A stretch of DNA of 64,000 nt. Origin: Asticcacaulis machinosus. Lineage in GTDB: Bacteria; Pseudomonadota; Alphaproteobacteria; Caulobacterales; Caulobacteraceae. This document shows, one piece after another, positions 1-7,906 of this stretch. The notes beneath the pieces were generated by a model that was not told the origin of the DNA, did no database searches, and was given only the letters and a program-made list of their open reading frames with translations. The stretch is from the NCBI RefSeq assembly GCF_028550435.1, contig NZ_JAQQKV010000002.1:620001-684000 (forward strand), written 5' to 3'. The translations under genes and the position numbers were made by a program. Each line of letters opens with the position of its first letter. Position 1 is the stretch's first letter.

Positions 1-2
1 GC

Positions 3-599
3 GATCTGGATGACGGGCAACTGGACGGCGATCCCGGCATTATCGGCGGCAATCGCGGCGGGGTCTATCTGGCGCAAAACCCTAAGGGTGGACAGCGACC
101 GCTTTATGAAGCGCTTTTGGCCGCGGTCATGACCGCCCGTCATTCGATCCGGCTGGCGACCCCCTATTTCTTTCCGCCCAAGCGTCTGCGCCGCGCTTTG
201 AAAGAAGCGCAAGGCCGCGGGGTCAAGATCAGCCTGCTCCTGTCGCAACATACTGATGTCGCCATAGCCGATCTGATCACCCATGCCCTGCTGGGGCAGT
301 GGCGGCGGCTGGACTATGAGGTGCGTCTTTATCAGCCGACCGTTCTGCATGCCAAATATGCGGTGATCGACGACGATTGGGCGACGCTGGGCAGTTGTAA
401 TTTCGATCACTTAAGCCTGATGCTGAACCGCGAATGTAATCTGGTGATGCGTGATGCAGATGATGTGGCTTTACTGGCCGCGCAGTTCGACGAAGATTGC
501 CGCCATGCCCTGCCCGCCAGTGCCGCCAAGGCCATGAAATTACGTTGGCACAACCGGTTGATCGGGCACCTTGGCGCCATGATTTCTCAGGCCCTGTAG
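3..599 (+). CDS. Phospholipase D-family protein (cardiolipin synthase-like), 3' part
   Basis: The open frame enters from the left edge, so the N-terminal half is missing; an internal TTG at 117 is probably not a start. The visible part carries one complete HKD motif, HAKYAVIDDDWATLGSCNFD, with the His, Lys and Asp of the PLD catalytic signature, followed by the usual N-x-E (LNRECNLV) region. It therefore looks like the second active-site half of a two-HKD enzyme such as a bacterial cardiolipin synthase, which transfers phosphatidyl groups at the inner membrane. Its TAG stop is directly followed by the ATG of the next gene, which suggests translational coupling. Which PLD subfamily it belongs to cannot be settled without the N-terminus. 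Confidence 0.85.
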   Translation, partial: DLDDGQLDGDPGIIGGNRGGVYLAQNPKGGQRPLYEALLAAVMTARHSIRLATPYFFPPKRLRRALKEAQGRGVKISLLLSQHTDVAIADLITHALLGQWRRLDYEVRLYQPTVLHAKYAVIDDDWATLGSCNFDHLSLMLNRECNLVMRDADDVALLAAQFDEDCRHALPASAAKAMKLRWHNRLIGHLGAMISQAL

Positions 600-1361
600 A
601 TGAAGATACTGTTCAGCAATCTCGGCTATGCCACCGGCATCAGCGGCAGTCTGTATCACCATGTCACGCGCGCCTATCGCCACCTGTATCAACCGCCCGC
701 CCAGCAACGCCGGGTTCTGGCGCAGTTCCGCCAGATCATGGACATTCACACGCCCGATCTGTGTTGTCTGGTCGAGGTCGATCGCGGCTCACTGCATTCG
801 GGCTTTTTCAACCAGATTAAAGCCCTGCAATGTGGGCGTTACGAAACCTTCGATATCGCTGACAAATATGGCGAGACGAGCGCCGTTTCACGCCTGCCCT
901 TTCATGATGGCAAGAGCAACGGCTTTCTGGCGAACGCACCGCTTGCGTTTTCACGGCTTTATTTCCGCAATGGCACCAAACGCCTGATCTACCGTATTGA
1001 GGCCATTAATGGTGTTACGGTTCTGTTCGCCCATTTTTCACTAAAAGCCGCCGTCCGGCAGAACCAGTTCGATGAGATTACCGAACTGGTGGATGACATC
1101 GGTGGCGAGGTTATCGTGCTGGGCGATTTCAACACACTTAACGGACTGGGCGAACTCGACAGCCTGTTGGCACGCGACAGATTACGGCTGCTGAACCGGC
1201 GTGATGAAGCCACCTTCACCTTCCATCAGTGGCGGCATACGCTCGATCTGTGCCTGTATACGCCGGGGCTGGAAAACCGTCTGGCGCTTGAAATTATCCC
1301 ACAGCCCTTTTCCGATCACGCCGGTCTTCTGGTCAGTCTTGATCAGGCGGCCGCCTTGTGA
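600..1361 (+). CDS. Endonuclease/exonuclease/phosphatase-fold protein
   Basis: A 253-residue protein of the EEP (DNase I-like) superfamily. Seen in order: a metal-binding Glu in CLVEVDRGS (about residue 57), the LGDFNT motif (Asp/Asn, about residue 175) and a C-terminal SDHAGLLV (catalytic Asp-His pair). No signal peptide is evident. EEP enzymes hydrolyse phosphodiester or phosphomonoester bonds; the substrate here is unknown. Because the gene starts on the base after the stop of a PLD-family gene, a role in lipid head-group or phosphodiester chemistry is a reasonable guess, as EEP and PLD genes often sit together. Its last 19 bases overlap the 3' end of nagA, which is convergent. Confidence 0.85.
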   Translation: MKILFSNLGYATGISGSLYHHVTRAYRHLYQPPAQQRRVLAQFRQIMDIHTPDLCCLVEVDRGSLHSGFFNQIKALQCGRYETFDIADKYGETSAVSRLPFHDGKSNGFLANAPLAFSRLYFRNGTKRLIYRIEAINGVTVLFAHFSLKAAVRQNQFDEITELVDDIGGEVIVLGDFNTLNGLGELDSLLARDRLRLLNRRDEATFTFHQWRHTLDLCLYTPGLENRLALEIIPQPFSDHAGLLVSLDQAAAL

Positions 1362-2503
1362 CCTTCGATACCGATTCCGCCCTGCCAGGAGGCTTTGAGG
1401 TTGAGTTCATGGTCCAGCCAGACGAGGTTGGCGTTGTGGCCGGGGGCGATAGTGCCGTAGTGGGCGTCAAGGCCGAGGAAGCGGGCGGGGGCGGTTGAGG
1501 CCATTACAGCGGCTTCTTCAAGCGTCAAGCCAACCATCTCCACGGCGTTTTTGACGGCGGTGGCCATGTCAAGGTCAGAGCCCGCCAGCGTACCGTCGGG
1601 GCCGACACAGACGCCGTTCTCGACGCGGATCAGCTTATCCTGCAGCATAAAGGTCTTGGTCTTTGAACCGACGGTGGGCATGGCGTCTGTGACGATCATG
1701 AACCGGTCGTGAGGGCGGCAGCGCACGGCGATTTTGAGTGCTACCGGATCGACATGGCGGCCATCAATGATCAGGCCGCAATAGACGCTCTGGTTCTCAA
1801 GGGCGGCCCCGACCACGCCGGGGGCACGGTGCGTGAACGGCGACATGGCGTTAAACAGGTGGGTGATGCCGGTGACGCCTTCGTCAAAGGCCCGCGCCAT
1901 GCGGCCATAGCTGGCATCGGTGTGACCGCCCGCCAGTATAACACCGGCAGATACCAGCGCGCGGATATCGTCCGACGTCGCGGTTTCCGGCGCCAGCGTC
2001 ACCAGCGTCTTGCCGTGTTTCAGGCTGGAGAGCAGCTTCAGGCTCTGGTCGGTCAGGGTGCGGAACTTGGCCGGATCGTGGGTGCCTTTGCGGGCCTCAT
2101 TGATAAACGGGCCTTCGATATGAATGCCGAGAACCCCCGGCACACCGTCCTCGATCGCCCGCTCAGTGGCGCGCATGGCCGCATCAATGACCTCAAGCTC
2201 ATCGGAGATCAGGGTCGGCAAAAAGCCTGTCGTGCCATAGTGTCTGTGGGCGGCACCAATGGCGGCAATGGCCTCAGACGAGGTGTCGTCATTGAACAAA
2301 ACCCCGCCCCCGCCATTGACCTGAGTGTCGATAAAGCCCGGCAGCAGGTAGCCGCCGTCAAGGTCGATCACCTCACCGGCAGACGCGGTTTCAGAGGCGT
2401 CAAGGCTGACGATGCGCTCGCCCTCGATCGTCAGGCTGTGGCCGGTGACAAACCCCTTAGGCGTAAGGATCGATCCGTTGCGGAAGGTGGTCTTGAGGCT
2501 CAT
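1343..2503 (-). CDS. nagA: N-acetylglucosamine-6-phosphate deacetylase
   Basis: 386 residues, the usual length for NagA. It removes acetate from GlcNAc-6-phosphate to give glucosamine-6-phosphate in the cytoplasm. Motifs seen: the metal-site HIEGPFINEARKGTH (about residues 125-140), GGHTDASYGRM (about 190), THLFNAMSPFTHRAPG (about 213) and the catalytic-Asp segment VTDAMPTVGS (about 270). The ATG overlaps the stop of the upstream SIS-domain gene by four bases (ATGA type), so the two are probably translationally coupled. It is the last gene of the nag operon and converges on the EEP gene. Confidence 0.96.
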   Translation of the reverse strand: MSLKTTFRNGSILTPKGFVTGHSLTIEGERIVSLDASETASAGEVIDLDGGYLLPGFIDTQVNGGGGVLFNDDTSSEAIAAIGAAHRHYGTTGFLPTLISDELEVIDAAMRATERAIEDGVPGVLGIHIEGPFINEARKGTHDPAKFRTLTDQSLKLLSSLKHGKTLVTLAPETATSDDIRALVSAGVILAGGHTDASYGRMARAFDEGVTGITHLFNAMSPFTHRAPGVVGAALENQSVYCGLIIDGRHVDPVALKIAVRCRPHDRFMIVTDAMPTVGSKTKTFMLQDKLIRVENGVCVGPDGTLAGSDLDMATAVKNAVEMVGLTLEEAAVMASTAPARFLGLDAHYGTIAPGHNANLVWLDHELNLKASWQGGIGIEGHKAAA

Positions 2504-3558
2504 ACGGTCTTGGTCACTTTGTTAAGGTGCGGCGGCGCGTCGGGATTGAGACCCCGCCGCAGCGACAGGGCGTTGGCAAAGCGGTAAAAGCTCTGGATCA
2601 TCAGGATCGGCTCTAACGCAGGCTCAAAGCGTGCAGTGGGCAGGGTCGATGTATCGCCGCCGCCAGCATCGACCAGTTCGACCTTCGCTCCCCGTGACAG
2701 GAACTCGGCAGCGACCTCACGCACACCATCACCGGCAGTATCGGAGGTGGCAAAGGCCAGAATGGGAAAACCTTCGCGCACAATGGCCATCGGGCCGTGC
2801 TTGACCTCAGCCGAGGAAAACGCCTCGGCATGGAGAGCGCAGGTTTCCTTGAGTTTGAGCGCGGCTTCCTGGGCGATGCCGAAGCCATAGCCGCGCCCGA
2901 TGACAAACAGGTTAGTGGCGGCCTCAAGCGTCGGCAGGGCGTGGGACCAGTCGCGGGCAAAGGCTGAGCGCAACTGATCGGGCAAGGCGTGGACGCTGGC
3001 TTTCAGGGCCTCATCCCCGGCCCATTCGGCGACAAGTGCTGCCAGACCCGCCAGCGAGACGATATAGGACTTGGTCGCCGCCACCGACAATTCCGGCCCC
3101 GCGCACAGCGGTAAGGCTTCATCGGCTAGTTCTGCCAGCGGTGACGTGAAGTCATTGACCAGAGCGACCACAAATGCGCCGGAATCTTTGTGAGCTTTGA
3201 CCGAGGTCAGGAGGTCAGGGCTGCGGCCGGACTGGGAGATAGCGATACACAGGGTATCAGCGGCTAATACGGGGGCGTCATAGATCGAGGCCACCGACAA
3301 AGCCGCCGTCGAGGTCGGCACCCCGATCAGGGTCTCGATCAAGTACTTGCCATAGGTTGCCGCATGGTCGGATGATCCGCGCGCGCAGGTCGTCACGGCC
3401 TTCGGCGGATCAGCCCGTAGGCGCTCGGCAATGCGTGTCAGGGTAGCGGCGTTCGTGTCCAGAAACCGCGCCACAGCATCTCCGCCCTCAGCCGCCTCAC
3501 GGTGCATCAGGGTGGTTTCAGGGTTGATAATTGCAGGCGCCATCTGATCTATGGCCAT
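2500..3558 (-). CDS. nagB-II: SIS-domain glucosamine-6-phosphate deaminase (NagB-II type)
   Basis: 352 residues with two SIS sugar-phosphate isomerase domains and no glutamine amidotransferase domain. The first carries TCARGSSDHAATYGKY and AISQSGRSPDLL (phosphosugar loops). The second carries LKLKETCALHAEAFSSAEV followed by KHGP, matching the isomerase active-site region of GlmS. In the NagB-II family this half-GlmS enzyme converts glucosamine-6-phosphate to fructose-6-phosphate plus ammonia. The position directly upstream of nagA, with overlapping stop and start, fits that role. AgaS-like activity on other amino sugars cannot be excluded from sequence alone. The next gene upstream, cutC, ends 26 bases before its start. 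Confidence 0.88.
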   Translation of the reverse strand: MAIDQMAPAIINPETTLMHREAAEGGDAVARFLDTNAATLTRIAERLRADPPKAVTTCARGSSDHAATYGKYLIETLIGVPTSTAALSVASIYDAPVLAADTLCIAISQSGRSPDLLTSVKAHKDSGAFVVALVNDFTSPLAELADEALPLCAGPELSVAATKSYIVSLAGLAALVAEWAGDEALKASVHALPDQLRSAFARDWSHALPTLEAATNLFVIGRGYGFGIAQEAALKLKETCALHAEAFSSAEVKHGPMAIVREGFPILAFATSDTAGDGVREVAAEFLSRGAKVELVDAGGGDTSTLPTARFEPALEPILMIQSFYRFANALSLRRGLNPDAPPHLNKVTKTV

Positions 3559-3584
3559 AATGAAATTCCTTTGTTGGGTACGGC

Positions 3585-4325
3585 TCAGGCCGCCACACGC
3601 GCGCGGTCGGTCACGATCTGGCGCAGGCGCATGACGGTCTGGATATCCGTAGTTTTGATATGGGACGGCACGAACCCAAGGGCAACCGCCTTCATGTCCT
3701 GAGCCGGGATGTTCACTGTGGCGGACGCATGAATGGCCCGCACACCGGTGGTGGTAATGATTTCGGCGGCATTATCCGGCGTTATGCCGCTGCCCGCCAT
3801 GACCTCAATGCGCCCTGCGGCACGCTCAACCATAGCCGAGATTACTGACTGACCATCAACGGCGGATACGCCACCGCCGGAGGTCAGGATCGAGTTAAAG
3901 CCCAACTCCACAGCTATATCAACCGCCGCCACCGGATCAGGTGTCAGGTCTATGGCACGGTGAAGGGCGATCTCCAGCCCGCTGGCATGATGACGCAGTT
4001 GCATCAGGGTGGCTTCATCCAGATGGCCATCAGGCCGGTTGGCCCCAATCACAATGCCAGCCAGACCCGCCTGATGTACCGCATCAATGTCGCGCCGCAT
4101 GGCATCAAGATCATGGCGCCCGTAAACGAAATCACCGGCGCGGGGACGGATCATAGCCCGTGTCGGCACGGGGCTCAGACGGGCCAGTTCGATAAGCCCC
4201 GGCGACGGGGTCAACCCGCCCACACCCAGAGCCAGACACAGCTCTATCCGGTCAGCACCACCTTCGACCGCCGCTATAAATCCGGCGGGGCTATCGACAC
4301 AGATTTCGAGCCGGATCGTCGTCAT
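3585..4325 (-). CDS. cutC: CutC family TIM-barrel protein
   Basis: 246 residues, typical for CutC. The N-terminal LEICVDSPAGFIAAVEGGAD and the following RIELC are the family hallmark. Further family segments are TRAMIRPRAGDFVY (about residue 55) and LTSGGGVSAVDG (about 145). CutC was named for copper homeostasis in Escherichia coli, but its biochemical activity is poorly defined. Here it lies in the middle of the GlcNAc operon: its ATG overlaps the stop of the upstream BadF-type kinase by four bases. This argues for a role tied to amino-sugar metabolism rather than to copper. That link is inference from position. Confidence 0.92.
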   Translation of the reverse strand: MTTIRLEICVDSPAGFIAAVEGGADRIELCLALGVGGLTPSPGLIELARLSPVPTRAMIRPRAGDFVYGRHDLDAMRRDIDAVHQAGLAGIVIGANRPDGHLDEATLMQLRHHASGLEIALHRAIDLTPDPVAAVDIAVELGFNSILTSGGGVSAVDGQSVISAMVERAAGRIEVMAGSGITPDNAAEIITTTGVRAIHASATVNIPAQDMKAVALGFVPSHIKTTDIQTVMRLRQIVTDRARVAA

Positions 4326-5242
4326 GACATCACCGCCTCAACAGCCATGCCGTTGGATGCGCCGTGGGCCAGCAGGATCGCCCCTTCGATGGCATCATGT
4401 TCCGGCACCGCTAAAACTGACCGCGTCCAGGGTGCCAGCCACGGTGTCAGGACATCAGCCATACCCCCGACCAGACAGATTTGCGGCGCCCCCAACTCAT
4501 TCAGACGTGCCAGATATTTGCCCAGATCCTGCGCGGCGCGCTCAACTATGCCGACCGCAATCAGATCGCCATCCGCCGCATGGGACATGATCATAGGGGC
4601 CAGCGTTCCGTAATCGCCGGGGCGGGCACTGGTCACCCATTTGACGACATCCGACGGATGGCCCCCAAAATGCGCCATGACCGCGCGGGTAAAGGCGGTG
4701 TGCGGGGCCAGCCCGTCAAAGCCATGCAGGGCCGCGCGGATCGCTTCGCGCCCCAGCACTGCTGCCGAGGCATCGTCATTGACCTCAAAGCCCCAGCCGC
4801 CGACCGCATACCCCCTGCCCCCAACCCAGGCATAGCCCGCCGAACCGGTACCAGTGATCATGATCGCGCCATCACGGCCCGAAAACGCGCCAAGGCAGGC
4901 GGCATGGGCATCGGTCGCCGCATTCGCAAAGGCAAACCGCGGGCCCGCCGCGATGGTGCGCTCACAGTCCGCCGCTGTCGTAATCCCCGCCAGGCCCAGA
5001 CCAATACTGGTGTCACTGAAAATGGCGCGTGTCAGGTGAGCCTGCGCCAAGGCCCCGTCGATGGCATCCAGAATATGCGTCCAGATCAGATCCAGCCCCA
5101 GCCGGATATTGGCCGATCCACCAACCCCTTCGCCCAAGAGCGGCCCGTCACCGGTCACGCCTGATGCAGAGGCTGCGCGCAAACGGGCCCGGCACTTGGT
5201 GCCGCCACCATCAATGCCAATATAGAATGTAGTCGGCTTCAT
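4322..5242 (-). CDS. BadF/BadG/BcrA/BcrD-type N-acetylglucosamine kinase
   Basis: 306 residues of the ASKHA fold. The phosphate-binding loop GIDGGGTKCRARL is at the N-terminus, MITGTGSAGYAW forms the second phosphate motif (about residue 128), and a GGWGFEVNDDASAAVLGREA segment matches the BadF family GlcNAc/glucosamine kinases. It probably phosphorylates cytoplasmic GlcNAc to GlcNAc-6-phosphate, supplying NagA. Its start overlaps the stop of the nagP-like transporter gene by four bases, and its own stop overlaps the cutC start, so the operon is translated as a coupled chain. Whether the true substrate is GlcNAc or glucosamine is not visible in the sequence. Confidence 0.88.
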   Translation of the reverse strand: MKPTTFYIGIDGGGTKCRARLRAASASGVTGDGPLLGEGVGGSANIRLGLDLIWTHILDAIDGALAQAHLTRAIFSDTSIGLGLAGITTAADCERTIAAGPRFAFANAATDAHAACLGAFSGRDGAIMITGTGSAGYAWVGGRGYAVGGWGFEVNDDASAAVLGREAIRAALHGFDGLAPHTAFTRAVMAHFGGHPSDVVKWVTSARPGDYGTLAPMIMSHAADGDLIAVGIVERAAQDLGKYLARLNELGAPQICLVGGMADVLTPWLAPWTRSVLAVPEHDAIEGAILLAHGASNGMAVEAVMS

Positions 5243-6543
5243 TGTCCGGCGACCTTTCGGGTGCCTGCTTTTGAACCTATGATAGCAAAGAACAGTATAT
5301 AGAGATAGGCTGGAACCATTAACGCCAGAAAGACCAACTGAAAGTCATAGGTTTCTTTGAGCACTACAAAGGCCTGCGGTATTATAGCGCCGCCACAGAT
5401 ACCCATAATCATGATCGCCGAGCCGGTTTCGGTGTGACGACCCAGCCCGCGGATCGCCAACGGGAAAATCGCCGGCCACATCATGGCATTAGCAAAACCA
5501 AGCGCTGCCACAAAACCCACCGACACATAATCGCGTGTGAAATAGGCTCCGATGACAAAGGCCACACCCAGCATAGCGGAAAAACCCAGATAGCGCTCCT
5601 GAGAGGCAAATTTCGGAATAACAATCAAGCCGACAATATAGCCCACCAACATGCCAACCAGCGTGAACGATGTGAAATAGGCCGTCTGCTCGATCGGCAA
5701 ACCAAAGGCGTGGCCATAGGTGCCAATAGCGTCTCCCGCCATGACCTCCACACCGACATAAAGGAACAGACACACCACGCCAAGCCACAGATGCGGATAG
5801 GAAAACAGGCTTTTGCCGCCATTGGCACCGGAGTCTGCCACCTTCGATTCGCCCTTGATTTCCGGCAAAGGCGACTTGAGCACAAACAGAGCCAGCAAGG
5901 CCAGAAACCCGGCCATGGCCAGATAGGGGTATTGAATCTTCGCGGCAAACGCATTCAGAAGGGCGTCTTTGGCCTCTGGCGTCGTGGCGGCGGCCACCTG
6001 CGCGTCCAGCTCTCCCACACCTTGCAGCACCAAGGCTCCGATAACGATAGGCGCCAGAATCCCGGCGAACTTGTTGAAAAAACCCATGACCGCGATGCGT
6101 TGCGCGGCACTTTCAATCGGGCCGACAATCGAAATATAGGGATTGGCCGCCGTTTGTAGCACGGCAAGCCCGGCCCCAATAATGAACAGGCCCGTCAGCG
6201 CGCCCTCAAAGATACGCATGGTCGCGAGCTGACCGAAAATCGCGGCCCCAATCGCCATGACCAGAAGCCCCAACGCCATGCCTTTTTTCATGCCGGTGCG
6301 CTTTAAGATAAACGCCGACGGCAGGGCCAGAAAGAAATAGGACATGTAGAAAACCATAGGCACCAGAAAGGCTTCGACGTCTGACAGGGTAAATGCCAGC
6401 TTGACGAAGGTAATTAACGGCCCGTTCAACCAGGTTACAAACCCGAAGATGAAGAACATGACGCCGATAATCCCGATCGTCACAAACTGGGAGGCGCCCT
6501 TAAGCGGCTGGGCCGGGACTGATGTGGTTTCCATGCGCTGCAC
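5239..6543 (-). CDS. nagP: Sugar:H+ symporter of the FucP/NagP MFS family
   Basis: 434 residues with about twelve hydrophobic segments. Family features are FGFVTWLNGPLITFVKLAF near the N-terminus, the QTAANPYISIVGP segment (about residue 130) and the MMWPAIFPLAIRGLG region in the second half. Proteins of this group take up GlcNAc (NagP) or hexoses/fucose. As the first gene of the nag operon it is most likely the inner-membrane GlcNAc permease. The longest frame begins with GTG at 6543, very close to an AAAGG; an ATG at 6534 (METTSVPAQ) is an equally good or better start. A CAATACC/GGTATTG inverted pair flanks its leader (6543-6594). Confidence 0.88.
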   Translation of the reverse strand: MQRMETTSVPAQPLKGASQFVTIGIIGVMFFIFGFVTWLNGPLITFVKLAFTLSDVEAFLVPMVFYMSYFFLALPSAFILKRTGMKKGMALGLLVMAIGAAIFGQLATMRIFEGALTGLFIIGAGLAVLQTAANPYISIVGPIESAAQRIAVMGFFNKFAGILAPIVIGALVLQGVGELDAQVAAATTPEAKDALLNAFAAKIQYPYLAMAGFLALLALFVLKSPLPEIKGESKVADSGANGGKSLFSYPHLWLGVVCLFLYVGVEVMAGDAIGTYGHAFGLPIEQTAYFTSFTLVGMLVGYIVGLIVIPKFASQERYLGFSAMLGVAFVIGAYFTRDYVSVGFVAALGFANAMMWPAIFPLAIRGLGRHTETGSAIMIMGICGGAIIPQAFVVLKETYDFQLVFLALMVPAYLYILFFAIIGSKAGTRKVAGQ

Positions 6544-6801
6544 AATACCTTTTATAAGGGCCTTTATATGACCTATTTGCCATTTTGGTATTGTTTAGTA
6601 AAATTATAAAATGATCGCCTTGTCCAGAAAAATATCAGCAACTTAAGGTGAAAGACATAATTAAGGGCGCAAAACCCTTTACAGGAGAAAATTTGTAGTG
6701 ATTTAAGCGCCTTTCATGAACCTTACACCAACTCATGGAGCCAAAACGATCAGAACGATTGGTTCTGTATTGGACATGCCATTTGAGGCCATCCACGGAA
6801 C
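6544..6801 (-). promoter_or_regulatory. Leader/promoter region of the nag operon
   Basis: 258 bases without a gene between the GntR stop and the nagP start, AT-rich compared with its surroundings. It contains an inverted pair CAATACC (6543-6549) and GGTATTG (6588-6594), and AGAAC-N5-GTTCT (6752-6766). Either could be bound by the neighbouring GntR/UTRA regulator. No convincing -35/-10 pair could be assigned by eye, so the exact promoter remains open. Confidence 0.35.
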
Positions 6802-7539
6802 CTAAATATCATTCAACTCCGCGACGACATCGTAAGCGTCACCACGATAATAGGACTGCGTAAATTCCGCCGCCCGGCCATCGCTGAGAAACCCGCGACG
6901 TTCGATAAATAAACCCGGATCTCCGGCGCGAATATTGAGTGTGTCGGCCTGATCCGCATTGAACGATATAGCGCGCAACCGTTGCAAAGCCCGAACCGGA
7001 CGATTTCCGGCCCGTTCCAGCGCTTCGTACAATGAATTATGAACCGCATCGACGGACGGCAGGCAGTAGCCGGGAATAGTTGAATATTCGAGCGCCATGG
7101 TCGCATCATCGGCATAGCGTATCCGGTGGAAACGATAAACCAGCGATCCTGGCGATAAGCCCAGTGACAGAGCTTCTTCGGGCGTCACAGCACCTGCGGA
7201 TTTAGACACCCACACACTGTGGGGTTTACGACCGCGTGAAATCATATCTTCCGAAAAGGACGACAATTTTGAAAAGCTTTTTTCGACCCGGGTCGCCACA
7301 AAAGTCCCTGCCCCCCGCCGGCGGGTCAGCAGCCCCTCAGAGACAAGACCGTCTATGGCTTTGCGCACGGTGATGCGTGAAACTTCAAAATCTTCAGCCA
7401 GATCGCGCTCCGGCGGAATGGCATCTTCGGCCAGAATAATCCGGTTTTTGATAGCCTCGCGCAGCACTTTTTGCAGTTGCAGGTAAAGTGGTGCCGGATC
7501 TTCTTTTTGCAGACGTCCGACCGCCTCAATAAACGACAT
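6802..7539 (-). CDS. GntR family (HutC/UTRA) transcriptional regulator of the nag genes
   Basis: 245 residues. An N-terminal winged helix (about 10-80) contains the RDLAEDFEVSRITVRKAIDG recognition region followed by LVSEGLLTRRRGAGTFV. A C-terminal UTRA ligand domain (about 95-240) ends in FTQSYYRGDAYDVV, the usual HutC/NagR/DasR finish. Such regulators bind amino-sugar phosphates and repress uptake and catabolism genes. It is transcribed in the same direction as, and 258 bases upstream of, nagP, so it is the probable nag repressor. A GGT-N4-ACC palindrome lies about 64 bases upstream of its start and may serve autoregulation. Confidence 0.9.
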   Translation of the reverse strand: MSFIEAVGRLQKEDPAPLYLQLQKVLREAIKNRIILAEDAIPPERDLAEDFEVSRITVRKAIDGLVSEGLLTRRRGAGTFVATRVEKSFSKLSSFSEDMISRGRKPHSVWVSKSAGAVTPEEALSLGLSPGSLVYRFHRIRYADDATMALEYSTIPGYCLPSVDAVHNSLYEALERAGNRPVRALQRLRAISFNADQADTLNIRAGDPGLFIERRGFLSDGRAAEFTQSYYRGDAYDVVAELNDI

Positions 7540-7906
7540 TAATGTGCTCCGCGGCTATGGCAGTCTTTTTGATGCTGCTGTTTTTACCACATCTATTATA
7601 TTGGTATGCACCCGTCAAACCGAAACCCCTGACGTTCGTCGTCCTTCGCTTTATAGCTTTTTATGTCTGCAGAGTTCAAAAAAAGCCTTATAATCCGGTT
7701 ACATTTACAATTATCGCCCTGTATCCCGCAAAACTCAAATCAAAACAATGTCCTGAGACATTTTATATAACGACCCTGGTTGGAACGATATTGGTACTGT
7801 TATGCCTCAAACATCTGAACCATGACATAACGCTGGGTAAAAAATTCTTTTCCAATCGCGAAATCCACGTCTAAAAGTTCATATTCATAATGATCAGGGA
7901 AGTGTT
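7540..7906. other. Divergent intergenic region, AT-rich, no gene seen
   Basis: This 367-base stretch separates the minus-strand GntR gene from the plus-strand lactonase gene. An open frame of 110 codons runs through it (7542-7874), but it has no Shine-Dalgarno sequence, atypical composition and no recognisable domain, so I treat it as non-coding. The stretch holds a candidate operator at 7603-7612 and must contain both divergent promoters. A weak AGGGAAG Shine-Dalgarno precedes the lactonase ATG at 7907. Confidence 0.5.
7603..7612. promoter_or_regulatory. Candidate GntR/UTRA operator (GGT-N4-ACC)
   Basis: The sequence TTGGTATGCACCC contains the dyad GGT-ATGC-ACC. The spacing equals that of the known DasR/YvoA operator core (GGT-CTAG-ACC) used by UTRA-domain amino-sugar regulators. 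It lies about 64 bases upstream of the GntR start, a position suited to autorepression. A single half site, TTGGTAT, recurs near nagP (6586-6592). The assignment is an inference from spacing and location. Confidence 0.35.

Noticed and set aside
1709-2587. 292-codon plus-strand frame over nagA
   Set aside because: Codon-position shadow of nagA, which has full family motifs on the minus strand.
5434-6159. Antisense 241-codon frame across the nagP-like gene
   Set aside because: Shadow of the transporter gene; low-complexity His/Arg/Gln-rich product.
7542-7874. 110-codon open frame between the GntR and lactonase genes
   Set aside because: No Shine-Dalgarno, AT-rich composition unlike neighbours, no domain, and it occupies the whole divergent promoter region.
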